64,000 nt of DNA, taken from contig JACKCW010000002.1 in the NCBI GenBank assembly GCA_020633845.1, positions 109,090 to 173,089 on the forward strand. Reading direction: 5' to 3'. The notes under the pieces were generated by a model that was not told the DNA's origin, searched no databases, and saw nothing but the letters and a program-made list of their open reading frames with translations. The stretch comes from Caryophanales bacterium (GTDB lineage: Bacteria > Bacillota_I > Bacilli_A > Izemoplasmatales > UBA1188). Of the stretch, positions 18,319-26,171 are shown piece after piece. Within the stretch, counting starts at the first letter, position 1; each line of letters begins with the position of its first letter. The translations under genes and the position numbers were made by a program.

Positions 18319-19391
18319 TATTTTTTATCCTGCGGACCAGCTGTGTGGTGGAGAGATAAAGGCTTTACGTTAAAATTAGAACGATATTCGGTCTCATGCC
18401 AGTAAATATCCTCGGCAACGAGGCATTCCGGGTTCAACTTAACCCCTTCCAGCATAATTTCCTTGAATTTCTTATAACCGGCACGGTCGATTAAATGACC
18501 TCCGTGTAAATATTCCGGTTTATAATTCATTACCCAGGCTGAGAAGTTCTGCCAATTCTTAAGAACAGAAAGAACGACATCTTCACTTGCCCAGTTTAAG
18601 AACATCTTACCGGTTCTTGGAGTTTGTCTTCCGGTTCTTCCGCCGATTATTACGCGGTAGTACTTTTCTTCTTTTCTTGTCCAAGCGGATGCCGGACAAA
18701 CCCTTGCGCATTCACCGCAGCCGACACAGCAGCAAGTATCCTTTTCAATTTTACCGGTTTCTTCATTTAAAGTGAGGACTCTTGTCGAACCCTTTTCACA
18801 GGTTCTCGCACACAGTCCGCAGCCGATACATCTATCAGGATGATATTCCATTTCGGCAACGCCGATAATTCCGAAGTCACATAAATGAGCTTTGTTACAA
18901 TCATTAGGGCAGCCAGAAATGTTAATTTTGATGTGATAATGACTTGGGAAAATAATTCCTTCGATTTTTCTAGCAAGTTCAAATGTGTTAACGTTGCCGC
19001 AAACACAGTGATAGTTTCCGATACAGGCGGTAATGTTTCTCGCGCCGATTGTCGGATAACCGGCTTTCGGGTTCCAGCCGACTTTTTCACCGGCAATAAG
19101 ATCCATATCGACACCGCAGACATCTTCCTCGACGGACTTGATATATTTTTCCAAGTATTCATTTACTGCCGGAACATCTTGGTATTTAATGCCGCAGACA
19201 TCAAATGTCTGTCTGGTTCCAAAATGGAAATTGCCATCGCCCCAGGTTTCGGAAATATGCTTAACTATTTCCAGCATTTCAGCGCTGACATAGCCTCCCG
19301 GCACTCTCATTTGGAGAAGAAATACTCCCGGAACTTTAGACTGACGGAAACAATTTTTTTGAAGAGTTTTTATATTAATATCCTGATTCAT
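18318..19391 (-). CDS. asrC: Anaerobic sulfite reductase subunit C (siroheme/iron-sulfur catalytic subunit)
   Basis: The catalytic subunit that reduces sulfite to sulfide with six electrons. I start at the ATG at 19391 (MNQDINIKT), which has AGGAGAGAAAATT upstream, not 22 codons earlier. It has the nitrite/sulfite reductase half-domains, the siroheme/4Fe-4S cysteine cluster (CVCGN then GCPNDCNKAHLCDFG) and a C-terminal two-cluster ferredoxin domain (CIGCGLCARTCEKG, CCVGCGECARVCPAS). At 357 residues it is slightly longer than usual. It follows asrB by 11 bp in the asrA-B-C order. The substrate is probably sulfite made by the Xsc enzyme encoded across the divergent promoter. Confidence 0.93.
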   Translation of the reverse strand: MNQDINIKTLQKNCFRQSKVPGVFLLQMRVPGGYVSAEMLEIVKHISETWGDGNFHFGTRQTFDVCGIKYQDVPAVNEYLEKYIKSVEEDVCGVDMDLIAGEKVGWNPKAGYPTIGARNITACIGNYHCVCGNVNTFELARKIEGIIFPSHYHIKINISGCPNDCNKAHLCDFGIIGVAEMEYHPDRCIGCGLCARTCEKGSTRVLTLNEETGKIEKDTCCCVGCGECARVCPASAWTRKEEKYYRVIIGGRTGRQTPRTGKMFLNWASEDVVLSVLKNWQNFSAWVMNYKPEYLHGGHLIDRAGYKKFKEIMLEGVKLNPECLVAEDIYWHETEYRSNFNVKPLSLHHTAGPQDKK

Positions 19392-19402
19392 AATTTTCTC
19401 TC

Positions 19403-20197
19403 CTAGTCCACGAGATTCTTGGCGATTTTGTATGGAAATACCGGACCGTCTGTACATACATAGTATTCATCAATACGGCAGTGGCCGCATTTTCCTACTC
19501 CGCATGACATCTTTCTTTCGAATGACATCCAAATTTTTTCCTCGCTGAATCCGTTTTTGATTAGTTCCAGGCCAACGTATTTCATCATCACCGGAGGACC
19601 GACAACAATGATTTCATAATTGTCTTCATATTCGTTTAAAGGAAGTTCTTTAATGTAGTTGGTTACAAATCCTCTACAAAATCCTTCTTTATCTTCGTTA
19701 TCAAGACATAGCCAAGTGTGTTTGAAATTGTTTTGCCATTTTTCCAAATCGCTCTTAAAAAGAATACAATTGCATCCTTTAAATCCGCAGATTAAGGACA
19801 CATCCTTAACGAAACCTTCGTTTCTGGCGCAAAAATTAAGGGTGCTTCTAACCGGTGAAACTCCGGTTCCTCCAGCGATAACGATTAAATGTTTTCCTTG
19901 GAATTTATCCATTGGCCAGCCGTTTCCGTAAGGCCCTCTTAAAAACATAACGTCGCCGGCTACTTTTTCAAAAATAACATTTGTGACTTTACCGACTTTA
20001 CGGATAGTAAATTCCAGCCATCCGTCGCCTTGATCTGAAACCGAGATTGGTACTTCGCCGATTTTTGGAATTGATAACATCAGAAACTGACCATGGTTAA
20101 CCTTAATATCCGTATCGAAACGGAAAGTGTATTCCAAATCCGTTTCATGTCTTACTTCACTGATTTTATAAGGTTTCGGTTGAACTATGTTTTCCAT
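19403..20197 (-). CDS. asrB: Anaerobic sulfite reductase subunit B (NAD(P)H-flavin oxidoreductase)
   Basis: The electron-input subunit of AsrABC. The start is the ATG at 20197 (MENIVQPK), with GGGGAGGTATAAT upstream, overlapping the end of asrA. It shows an FAD-binding barrel, the NAD-binding GGTGVSPVRS (about 110) and a C-terminal 2Fe-2S binding loop, CGVGKCGHC plus a later YYVC. It belongs to the ferredoxin-NADP reductase superfamily. The stop is 11 bp before asrC. Confidence 0.93.
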   Translation of the reverse strand: MENIVQPKPYKISEVRHETDLEYTFRFDTDIKVNHGQFLMLSIPKIGEVPISVSDQGDGWLEFTIRKVGKVTNVIFEKVAGDVMFLRGPYGNGWPMDKFQGKHLIVIAGGTGVSPVRSTLNFCARNEGFVKDVSLICGFKGCNCILFKSDLEKWQNNFKHTWLCLDNEDKEGFCRGFVTNYIKELPLNEYEDNYEIIVVGPPVMMKYVGLELIKNGFSEEKIWMSFERKMSCGVGKCGHCRIDEYYVCTDGPVFPYKIAKNLVD

Positions 20198-20198
20198 A

Positions 20199-21233
20199 TT
20201 ATACCTCCCCTTTTTCAATTTCTTCGATAGCTTTAGACATCTTGTCCAAAGTAGTGGTTATTGAAATAAACTGTGGGCAACGGGCAGTACAACGTCCGCA
20301 GCCAACACACATATCGCTATCGACAAATCTTTCCTTATAGTCGTGAAATTTATGAAGCATTTTAAATCTCATTTTTTCTCCGGCCGTCTTGCGGTAAGAA
20401 ATACCTCCCGCAACGGTTGTATAACCATCTACCTGGCATGAAGATTCAATTCTTCGTCTTTCTCCGACTTCCGGATTATCTCCGTAGATTATATCTTTTG
20501 TCGTAAAGCAGGTGCAGGTCGAACAAGCGATAGTGCAGGCTCCGCAAGAGATACAACGGCTGTTGAATTCATTCCACATCGGATGAGCTTTAAGTTTGTT
20601 TAACGTCTCATGATCCTTAATAACCGGAACGGTGACCTTAAGTTCATTTTTATTCACAAACTCCGGTTCAAATTCAATCTCTTTTATTTCTTGGAAATAA
20701 TTATCGAAATCCTGGTCTTTTACCTTTACAAAAAGAGAACCGTCTTCATGGAATTTAACCGCTAAAGAATAATTATCGGTTTTGTTGGTGTGCATACTGA
20801 CGCAGAAACAATTATCGTCTCCACCTTCACAGTCCATGAGGATATATTTTACCCTGTCCTTCATCCGTTCATAATAAGAATCGGTGAACCCTCCGTTTCC
20901 GGCATAGATTCTAGCTTGAATCTTTTGAGCGTTAATGTCACAAGGACGGGCAAAGATTAAAATAGGGCGAGAAGATACTTTACTTTCCCGATATTCATCC
21001 TCGGTAAAGTAAAAAAGCGCCTGTTGTATCGGCGATATTACTTCCTTCATAGGATAATCGGATTTTTTCTTATATTCGACGTCCGATAAAGACTCAACTT
21101 TATCGTATTTTACAATATCGTCATCAGAATATCTTCCCGCACAAACATGGCGGTGCGGTGCGTAAATATCGAATTTCTTCAACAATTCAGCAAAAACCGC
21201 ATCTGCCTCGTTCTGCGTTAGTCTATAACTCAT
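20199..21233 (-). CDS. asrA: Anaerobic sulfite reductase subunit A (iron-sulfur electron-transfer subunit)
   Basis: A 344-residue subunit passing electrons to AsrC. The C-terminal half carries two 4Fe-4S motifs, CISCGACTIACSTCTCF (about 227-243) and CVGCGRCTARCPQF (about 311-324). The N-terminal half has the AsrA pattern ILIFARPCDINAQKIQ and DCEGGDDNCFC. The start has AAGGAGATCAAA upstream. It is 17 bp behind the 107-residue orphan gene and is followed by asrB with no gap. Confidence 0.93.
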   Translation of the reverse strand: MSYRLTQNEADAVFAELLKKFDIYAPHRHVCAGRYSDDDIVKYDKVESLSDVEYKKKSDYPMKEVISPIQQALFYFTEDEYRESKVSSRPILIFARPCDINAQKIQARIYAGNGGFTDSYYERMKDRVKYILMDCEGGDDNCFCVSMHTNKTDNYSLAVKFHEDGSLFVKVKDQDFDNYFQEIKEIEFEPEFVNKNELKVTVPVIKDHETLNKLKAHPMWNEFNSRCISCGACTIACSTCTCFTTKDIIYGDNPEVGERRRIESSCQVDGYTTVAGGISYRKTAGEKMRFKMLHKFHDYKERFVDSDMCVGCGRCTARCPQFISITTTLDKMSKAIEEIEKGEV

Positions 21234-21250
21234 TTTGATCTCCTTATAGA

Positions 21251-21574
21251 CTATTCTTCGATTTTGGTGCCTTCAAAAGTGCCCTTCATCATCATCGCTT
21301 TTGCGGTACCGTGACAAGTCTGTCCATCATCAGCTAAATGACCTTCAAGGTCAAAATCCATCTTGATAAGACCAATCTTCATTGATGCTTGGAAAGTAAC
21401 GTCCATTCCGTTTATTTTGCCGTTGATGATCGGATAATCTTTGCCTGATCTTTCATCGTGCATAACTCCTTGGAATGTTAAACCGTCCTCGTTAACATTA
21501 ATTTCGTCGATGCTCGGCATTGTTCCAACAGGTGTCTGCGCAACAATTCTCCATTTTCCATTAATTGGATGCAT
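21251..21574 (-). CDS. Small beta-rich protein at the head of the asr operon (unknown)
   Basis: A 107-residue protein with no signal peptide. Alternating hydrophobic strands (GKWRIVAQTPVG, GLTFQGVMHDE, INGMDVTFQASMKIG, KMDFDLEGHL) and several Gly-containing turns suggest a small lipocalin-like or beta-barrel fold. I do not recognise a named family and there is no Cys or metal cluster. The ATG has AAAAAGGGGG upstream. It is the first gene after the asr promoter and is 17 bp from asrA, so it is expressed with the sulfite reductase. It may bind a substrate or small ligand, but this is inference. Confidence 0.7.
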   Translation of the reverse strand: MHPINGKWRIVAQTPVGTMPSIDEINVNEDGLTFQGVMHDERSGKDYPIINGKINGMDVTFQASMKIGLIKMDFDLEGHLADDGQTCHGTAKAMMMKGTFEGTKIEE

Positions 21575-21625
21575 AGTAAATCCCCCTTTTTTATATTTAA
21601 ATATGCTAAAAGCAACTTCAATTTA

Positions 21626-21655
21626 ATTATATTAAATAATGACCTCCATTGTAAA
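21626..21655 (-). promoter_or_regulatory. Promoter of the asr operon
   Basis: On the minus strand TTTACA (21650-21655) and TATAAT (21626-21631) are separated by 18 bp, about 50 bp upstream of the first operon gene. The -10 is a perfect match. It is divergent from the lysR promoter. Confidence 0.65.
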
Positions 21656-21684
21656 ATACCAAAACAATTATTAAATGTATTAGA

Positions 21685-21744
21685 ATTTCCCTATATCACA
21701 AAATACAAATTATGTTGACAATGATATCAACAAACACTTATAAT
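21685..21744 (+). promoter_or_regulatory. lysR promoter with overlapping LysR-type operator
   Basis: TTGACA (21715-21720) and TATAAT (21739-21744), 18 bp apart, form a strong promoter for the LysR gene. Over the -35 lies GTTGACAATGATATCAAC (21714-21731), a GTTGA-N8-TCAAC inverted repeat of the LysR T-N11-A type, which suggests autoregulation and control of the divergent asr operon. An 11-mer ATTTCCCTATA at 21685-21695 recurs upstream of the first carrier gene. Confidence 0.6.
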
Positions 21745-21787
21745 TAGATATACTTATGAAAGACAGAAAGAATATCGGTAAATAATT

Positions 21788-22693
21788 ATGACACTAAGAA
21801 GTCTCGAAATCTTCAATGCGGTTGTCGAAACCGGAAGCATGAGCAAGGCTGCTCAAAAATTAGATATAACTCAGTCATCAGTAAGCCAAGTAATAATTGA
21901 TATCGAAAAGGAATACGATGTCATTCTTTTTGAACGTTTGAACCACGGACTAAAGCTCACTCCATCAGGAGAAGAAATGGTAAAATATGTCAAAAATATT
22001 CTTCTTCTTAATGATGAGCTAGAAAGTGCTCTTAAACATGAATCCAAGAATCTGCGCATTAGACTCGGAGCTACAGTTACGGTCGGATCAACAGTTATGA
22101 AAGGTATCGTTATGGATCTTGAAAAACAATACCCTGATGTTGAGCATACAGTCTTTGTCGCCAACACTCATATAATTGAAGAAATGTTACTTAATAACGA
22201 ACTTGATATCGGCCTAGTTGAAGGAATTATCGACAGTCAAGACCTAGTTGTGAAGATGGCTATCTATGATAGATTAGTTCTTATTTGTTCTCCTAAACAT
22301 CGCTTTTACGGTAAAGATACGGTTTCAATCAATGATTTAGCCGGGGAAAAATTGATTTTAAGAGAAAACGGCAGCGGAACAAGAGCTCAACTGATGGAAG
22401 AACTTAAAAATCATAGTATTACTCCGAATATAGCCTGGAATTGTTATACTCACGAAGCAATCATAAGCGCCGTCGAAAGCAATCTCGGAATCTCGGTTAT
22501 ATCGCAAAGACTTGTAAAGGATTTAGTGTCAAAGGGCCAACTATGGGCATGTGATATTTCGGACGCCGATTTCAACAGGTCATTCAAACTCGCCTATCAC
22601 AAGGACAAATACTTCACCAATACAATGAAATCTTTCGTTCAAATATGTTATAACTACGGCAGATTATCCGAACCGATAGAGCCGATGAAATAA
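21788..22693 (+). CDS. LysR-family transcriptional regulator
   Basis: A 301-residue regulator: winged helix-turn-helix (residues 1-60, with SMSKAAQKLDITQSSVSQ) plus a two-lobed effector domain (about 90-295) resembling the CysL/CysB-like group. It is divergent from asr and points toward the carrier-xsc genes, so it is the natural candidate activator of both. In Bacillus subtilis the LysR protein CysL activates sulfite reductase genes; a similar role here is inference. It ends before a terminator, so it is a separate transcript. Confidence 0.92.
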   Translation: MTLRSLEIFNAVVETGSMSKAAQKLDITQSSVSQVIIDIEKEYDVILFERLNHGLKLTPSGEEMVKYVKNILLLNDELESALKHESKNLRIRLGATVTVGSTVMKGIVMDLEKQYPDVEHTVFVANTHIIEEMLLNNELDIGLVEGIIDSQDLVVKMAIYDRLVLICSPKHRFYGKDTVSINDLAGEKLILRENGSGTRAQLMEELKNHSITPNIAWNCYTHEAIISAVESNLGISVISQRLVKDLVSKGQLWACDISDADFNRSFKLAYHKDKYFTNTMKSFVQICYNYGRLSEPIEPMK

Positions 22694-22710
22694 GCAAAAA
22701 ATAATATAAT

Positions 22711-22740
22711 TACCGCCTTTTTAAGGGCGGTTTTTATTTT
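22711..22740 (+). terminator. Terminator after the LysR gene
   Basis: ACCGCC pairs with GGGCGGT across a TTTTTAA loop, followed by TTTTATTTTG on the plus strand. Confidence 0.8.
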
Positions 22741-22760
22741 GTTTTTTATTTGATATAAGC

Positions 22761-22823
22761 ATTTCCCTATAGATTTCATTATCTTTTTAGTGTTTTACTT
22801 TGTAAAATTCAAAATGTTATAAT
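22761..22823 (+). promoter_or_regulatory. Promoter of the carrier-xsc operon with shared 11-mer
   Basis: TTTACT (22794-22799) and TATAAT (22818-22823) are 18 bp apart. The 11-mer ATTTCCCTATA (22761-22771), also found in the lysR/asr intergenic region, lies about 23 bp above the -35, where a LysR activator would bind. Confidence 0.5.
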
Positions 22824-22896
22824 TTTCCTGGATGAATAAATACATTTATTGTTATTAGTTCGCAGTTATATCAAATACTCAATTGGAGGGACTTAA

Positions 22897-24384
22897 ATGA
22901 CCACAGGTCTTAATTTCTGGGACATAAGCATTTGGACTTTTATCTTATGTCTAACCGCAATATTCGTTGCGATGCTTCTCGCAAATCTCTTGATAAAGAC
23001 TATCAAGCCTTTGCGTAAAGCGCTGATACCTAGCCCGGTACTCGGTGGCTTCTTACTACTTGCTTTTCTAGCTATCTATAAAGCGATAGCGGGAGAAGCC
23101 CTATTTCAAGGATCAATTCTTGAAATCATAACTTATCATGCCCTTGGTTTAGGCTTTGTAGCATCAGCACTCAAAGTAACAAATAAGCCGAAAGAAAAAG
23201 GATCGCAAAAGGCCATATTCAACGCCTCTTTGATTACCGTAAGCGGTTATACGATGCAAGCAATAGTAGGACTTATTATTTCTATGCTTCTCTTTGTTAT
23301 TTTAAACGGAGAAAACTGGCCAGCGGCCGGACTTCTGCTTCCGATGGGCTTTGGACAAGGTCCTGGACAAGCATTCAACTGGGGAAATATCTTCTCACAG
23401 TATACATCCGATCAGGCTTATGCTTTGGCTAACGGATTAACTTATTCTACCTTCGGTGCCTTTACAAACGGCGGTTCCTTTGGACTTTCGATTGCGGCGA
23501 TGGGCTTTATCAGTGCCTCGGTCGGCGGTGTCATCTATCTTAATATTCAAAGAAAGAAAGGCAACGCTAAAATGATTAACCGTACCGAAAACTTCGATGA
23601 GAAATTATCTCTTGAAGACTACCAACAGGAAAATGAAATCAGTTCCAGCGACTCGATAGATAAATCAAGTGTTCAAGTAGGTATTGTCTTTCTCGTATAC
23701 GCCATATCGTTTGCGTTCATCTACGGTATCAGCAGAATTTGTGATGCATCAGGCGTTTCGTTCTTATTAAATACGATTAAACCTTTATTCTGGGGATTTA
23801 ACTTCATCTTCGGTACCGCGTTTGCCGCTTTATGGAAACTTTTATTCAAAGGCCTTCATAAAAAGGGCATCGTTAAAAAACAATATACTAATAATTATAT
23901 GCTCGACAGAGTATCCGGTATTGCCTTTGACGTCATGGTAGTATCAGCCATTAGCGCCATCGACCTTTCGGCTTTCGGAAATAGAGAATTTATTATTCCG
24001 CTTATTCTTATGTGCTTATTCGGAGCCGTTACCACCTATTTCTATGTTCAACATGTTTCAAAAGTCTTATACCCACAATATAGTGATGAAGCTTTCCTTG
24101 CGATGTATGGGATGCTTACAGGAGCTGCCTCAACCGGGGTTATTCTCTTAAGAGAAATCGACCCGCAGTTCAAGACTCCGGCTTGTTGCAACATGGTATT
24201 CCAAGCTCTCTATTCAATTGTTCTTGGAGCACCGATACTCCTCGCTATGGGTAGTTCGACATCAGGATGGACCAGTCTATTTATCTGGTTTACAATCTTC
24301 ATCGTTTACTTCATCTTCATTTACTTATTAATAAGAAGAGAAGATATCGCTAAAAAAATTAAGTCGAAAAAGGTTAAACAATAA
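22897..24384 (+). CDS. GltS-like sodium-coupled anion symporter, copy 1
   Basis: A 495-residue membrane carrier with about 10-12 helices, related to the ESS/GltS glutamate:sodium family. It shows two inverted halves with the loop-forming signature GLLLPMGFGQGPGQAFNWGN (about 145-165) and TGAASTGVILLREIDP (about 410). A 70-residue hydrophilic centre (about 225-250) is highly charged. The start has GGAGGGACTTAA. A near-identical second copy (30703-32190) closes the gene block. The surrounding sulfonate enzymes suggest the substrate is an organosulfonate acid resembling glutamate or aspartate rather than glutamate itself; this is inference. Confidence 0.85.
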   Translation: MTTGLNFWDISIWTFILCLTAIFVAMLLANLLIKTIKPLRKALIPSPVLGGFLLLAFLAIYKAIAGEALFQGSILEIITYHALGLGFVASALKVTNKPKEKGSQKAIFNASLITVSGYTMQAIVGLIISMLLFVILNGENWPAAGLLLPMGFGQGPGQAFNWGNIFSQYTSDQAYALANGLTYSTFGAFTNGGSFGLSIAAMGFISASVGGVIYLNIQRKKGNAKMINRTENFDEKLSLEDYQQENEISSSDSIDKSSVQVGIVFLVYAISFAFIYGISRICDASGVSFLLNTIKPLFWGFNFIFGTAFAALWKLLFKGLHKKGIVKKQYTNNYMLDRVSGIAFDVMVVSAISAIDLSAFGNREFIIPLILMCLFGAVTTYFYVQHVSKVLYPQYSDEAFLAMYGMLTGAASTGVILLREIDPQFKTPACCNMVFQALYSIVLGAPILLAMGSSTSGWTSLFIWFTIFIVYFIFIYLLIRREDIAKKIKSKKVKQ

Positions 24385-24411
24385 CCAAAAAAATAAAAAG
24401 GAGACAAAATT

Positions 24412-26151
24412 ATGGAAAAAGTAAAAATGGTTGCCAGTGAAGCTATTACCGAGACACTGGTTGCCGAAGGCGTTACCCATGTATCTGGTATCGTCGGTTC
24501 CGCCTTTATGGATCTATTAGATCTATTTCCTGCCGCAGGCATACGTTTCATTCCTGTCCGTCACGAACAAAGCGCCGGACATATGGAAGATGCATATAGC
24601 CGTATTTCAGGCGTTGCCGGCGTTATAGTCGGCCAAAACGGCCCGGGAATCACCAATATGGTGACATCGGTTGCCGCTGCAAACATGGGACATACTCCGA
24701 TGGTTGTTATCTCTCCATCTGCCGGAACTAAATCGGTTGGATGGGACGGATTCCAAGAATGTGATCAAGTATCGGTTTTTAAGGCCGTAACTAAAGCCAC
24801 TATCCGTATCCCTCACCCTTCGCGTGCCGCTGATTGCGCAAGAACTGCCTTTAGAATGGCCTACGCTTTAAGAGGACCAGTTCTCTTAGATGTTCCGAGA
24901 GATTATTTCTACGGAGAAGTATTCGATTATATTCTTGAACCTCATCAATATCGTGTTGACGACAGAGGTTGCGGATCACTCGAATCACTCGAAAAAGCAG
25001 CTGAACTTTTAGCATCTGCTAAAAAACCTGTCATCGTTTCCGGACGCGGTGTAGTAGACACAAATTGTCAGGACGTAGTCGCTGAAATAGCTGAACTATT
25101 AACTGCCCCTGTCGCTATGACCTATCTTCATAACGATGCTTTCCCGGCTGATCATCCACTTTGGGTTGGACCTATCGGCTACATGGGATCAAAAGCCGCT
25201 ATGCACTCATTAAGCGAAGCCGATGTAATGCTCGCCATCGGAACCAGACTTTCCGTTTTCGGAACTCTTCCGCAGTATGACATTGATTACTTCCCAGAAA
25301 GCGCAAAAATTATTCAAATTGATGTTAATCCTTTAAATATCGCTCGTACTCATCCGATTGAGGTTGGTATTATCGGCGATGCTAAAGAAGCTTCCAAAGT
25401 TCTTCTTAAGATTTTAAAGGAAAAGGTTGGCGACAGAAAGCCTGATAAAGAAAGACTCGAAACCGTTAAAGAAAGAAGAGCCGCTTTCGATAAAGAAATT
25501 GAAGATCTCGCGATGGTTCCGGGAAATCCGATGAACCCAAGAAGAGTTTTATACGAGATTGCCAAAGTTTTACCGAAAAACGCTATCGTCTGCACTGATA
25601 TCGGTAATGTTGCATCTACCGCTAATAGTTATTTAAAATTCTACGAAGGAAAGAAACATATTGCCGCTTTAACATTCGGTAATACCGGCTTTAGTTATCC
25701 GGCCGGTCTTGGCGCAAAGCTTGCCCGTCCTGATTGCCCGGTATTAAATATCGTTGGCGACGGCGCTTGGGGAATGAGTCTTCATGAAGTTTCCACCGCT
25801 GTTCAAGAAAATATCCCGACTATCTCCTGCGTATTCCATAACACCGCTTGGTGTGCAGAAAAGAAAAACCAAATTGATTTCTATAACAACCGTTTTGTCG
25901 GTGTCGACATCGAATGCCCTAACTTCGCTAAAGTTGCGGAAGCAATGGGAGCCAAAGGCTATGTTGTAGACAAACCTGAACAAGTAGGACCTACTATTCT
26001 TGAAGCTATCAAACTTGGTAAACCTACCGTTGTCGAATTTGAAGTAGATGGTACTCAGCTCGCTCCTCCGTTTAGAAGAGACGCGCTTAGTCTTCCGGTT
26101 AGACATCTGGAAAAATATCAACAATTAGATTTTCATAATTTTAAAAAATAA
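24412..26151 (+). CDS. xsc: Sulfoacetaldehyde acetyltransferase
   Basis: A 579-residue thiamine-diphosphate enzyme; the family converts sulfoacetaldehyde and phosphate to acetyl phosphate and sulfite. Features typical of Xsc are GIVGSAFM (about 26-33), the catalytic Glu in RHEQ (Glu 52), QNGPGITN (about 75) and GFQECDQ (about 110). The ThDP/Mg motif GDGAWGMSLHEV is near 449, with the Xsc-specific AEKKNQIDFYNNRFVG close after it (about 483). The length matches the family. It follows the carrier gene by 27 bp with a good ribosome site and is 20 bp before a second ThDP enzyme. The sulfite would be used by AsrABC. The alternative, a general acetolactate-synthase-like protein, fits less well because of these motifs. 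Confidence 0.85.
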   Translation: MEKVKMVASEAITETLVAEGVTHVSGIVGSAFMDLLDLFPAAGIRFIPVRHEQSAGHMEDAYSRISGVAGVIVGQNGPGITNMVTSVAAANMGHTPMVVISPSAGTKSVGWDGFQECDQVSVFKAVTKATIRIPHPSRAADCARTAFRMAYALRGPVLLDVPRDYFYGEVFDYILEPHQYRVDDRGCGSLESLEKAAELLASAKKPVIVSGRGVVDTNCQDVVAEIAELLTAPVAMTYLHNDAFPADHPLWVGPIGYMGSKAAMHSLSEADVMLAIGTRLSVFGTLPQYDIDYFPESAKIIQIDVNPLNIARTHPIEVGIIGDAKEASKVLLKILKEKVGDRKPDKERLETVKERRAAFDKEIEDLAMVPGNPMNPRRVLYEIAKVLPKNAIVCTDIGNVASTANSYLKFYEGKKHIAALTFGNTGFSYPAGLGAKLARPDCPVLNIVGDGAWGMSLHEVSTAVQENIPTISCVFHNTAWCAEKKNQIDFYNNRFVGVDIECPNFAKVAEAMGAKGYVVDKPEQVGPTILEAIKLGKPTVVEFEVDGTQLAPPFRRDALSLPVRHLEKYQQLDFHNFKK

Positions 26152-26171
26152 CATAATAAGGAGGAAATATT

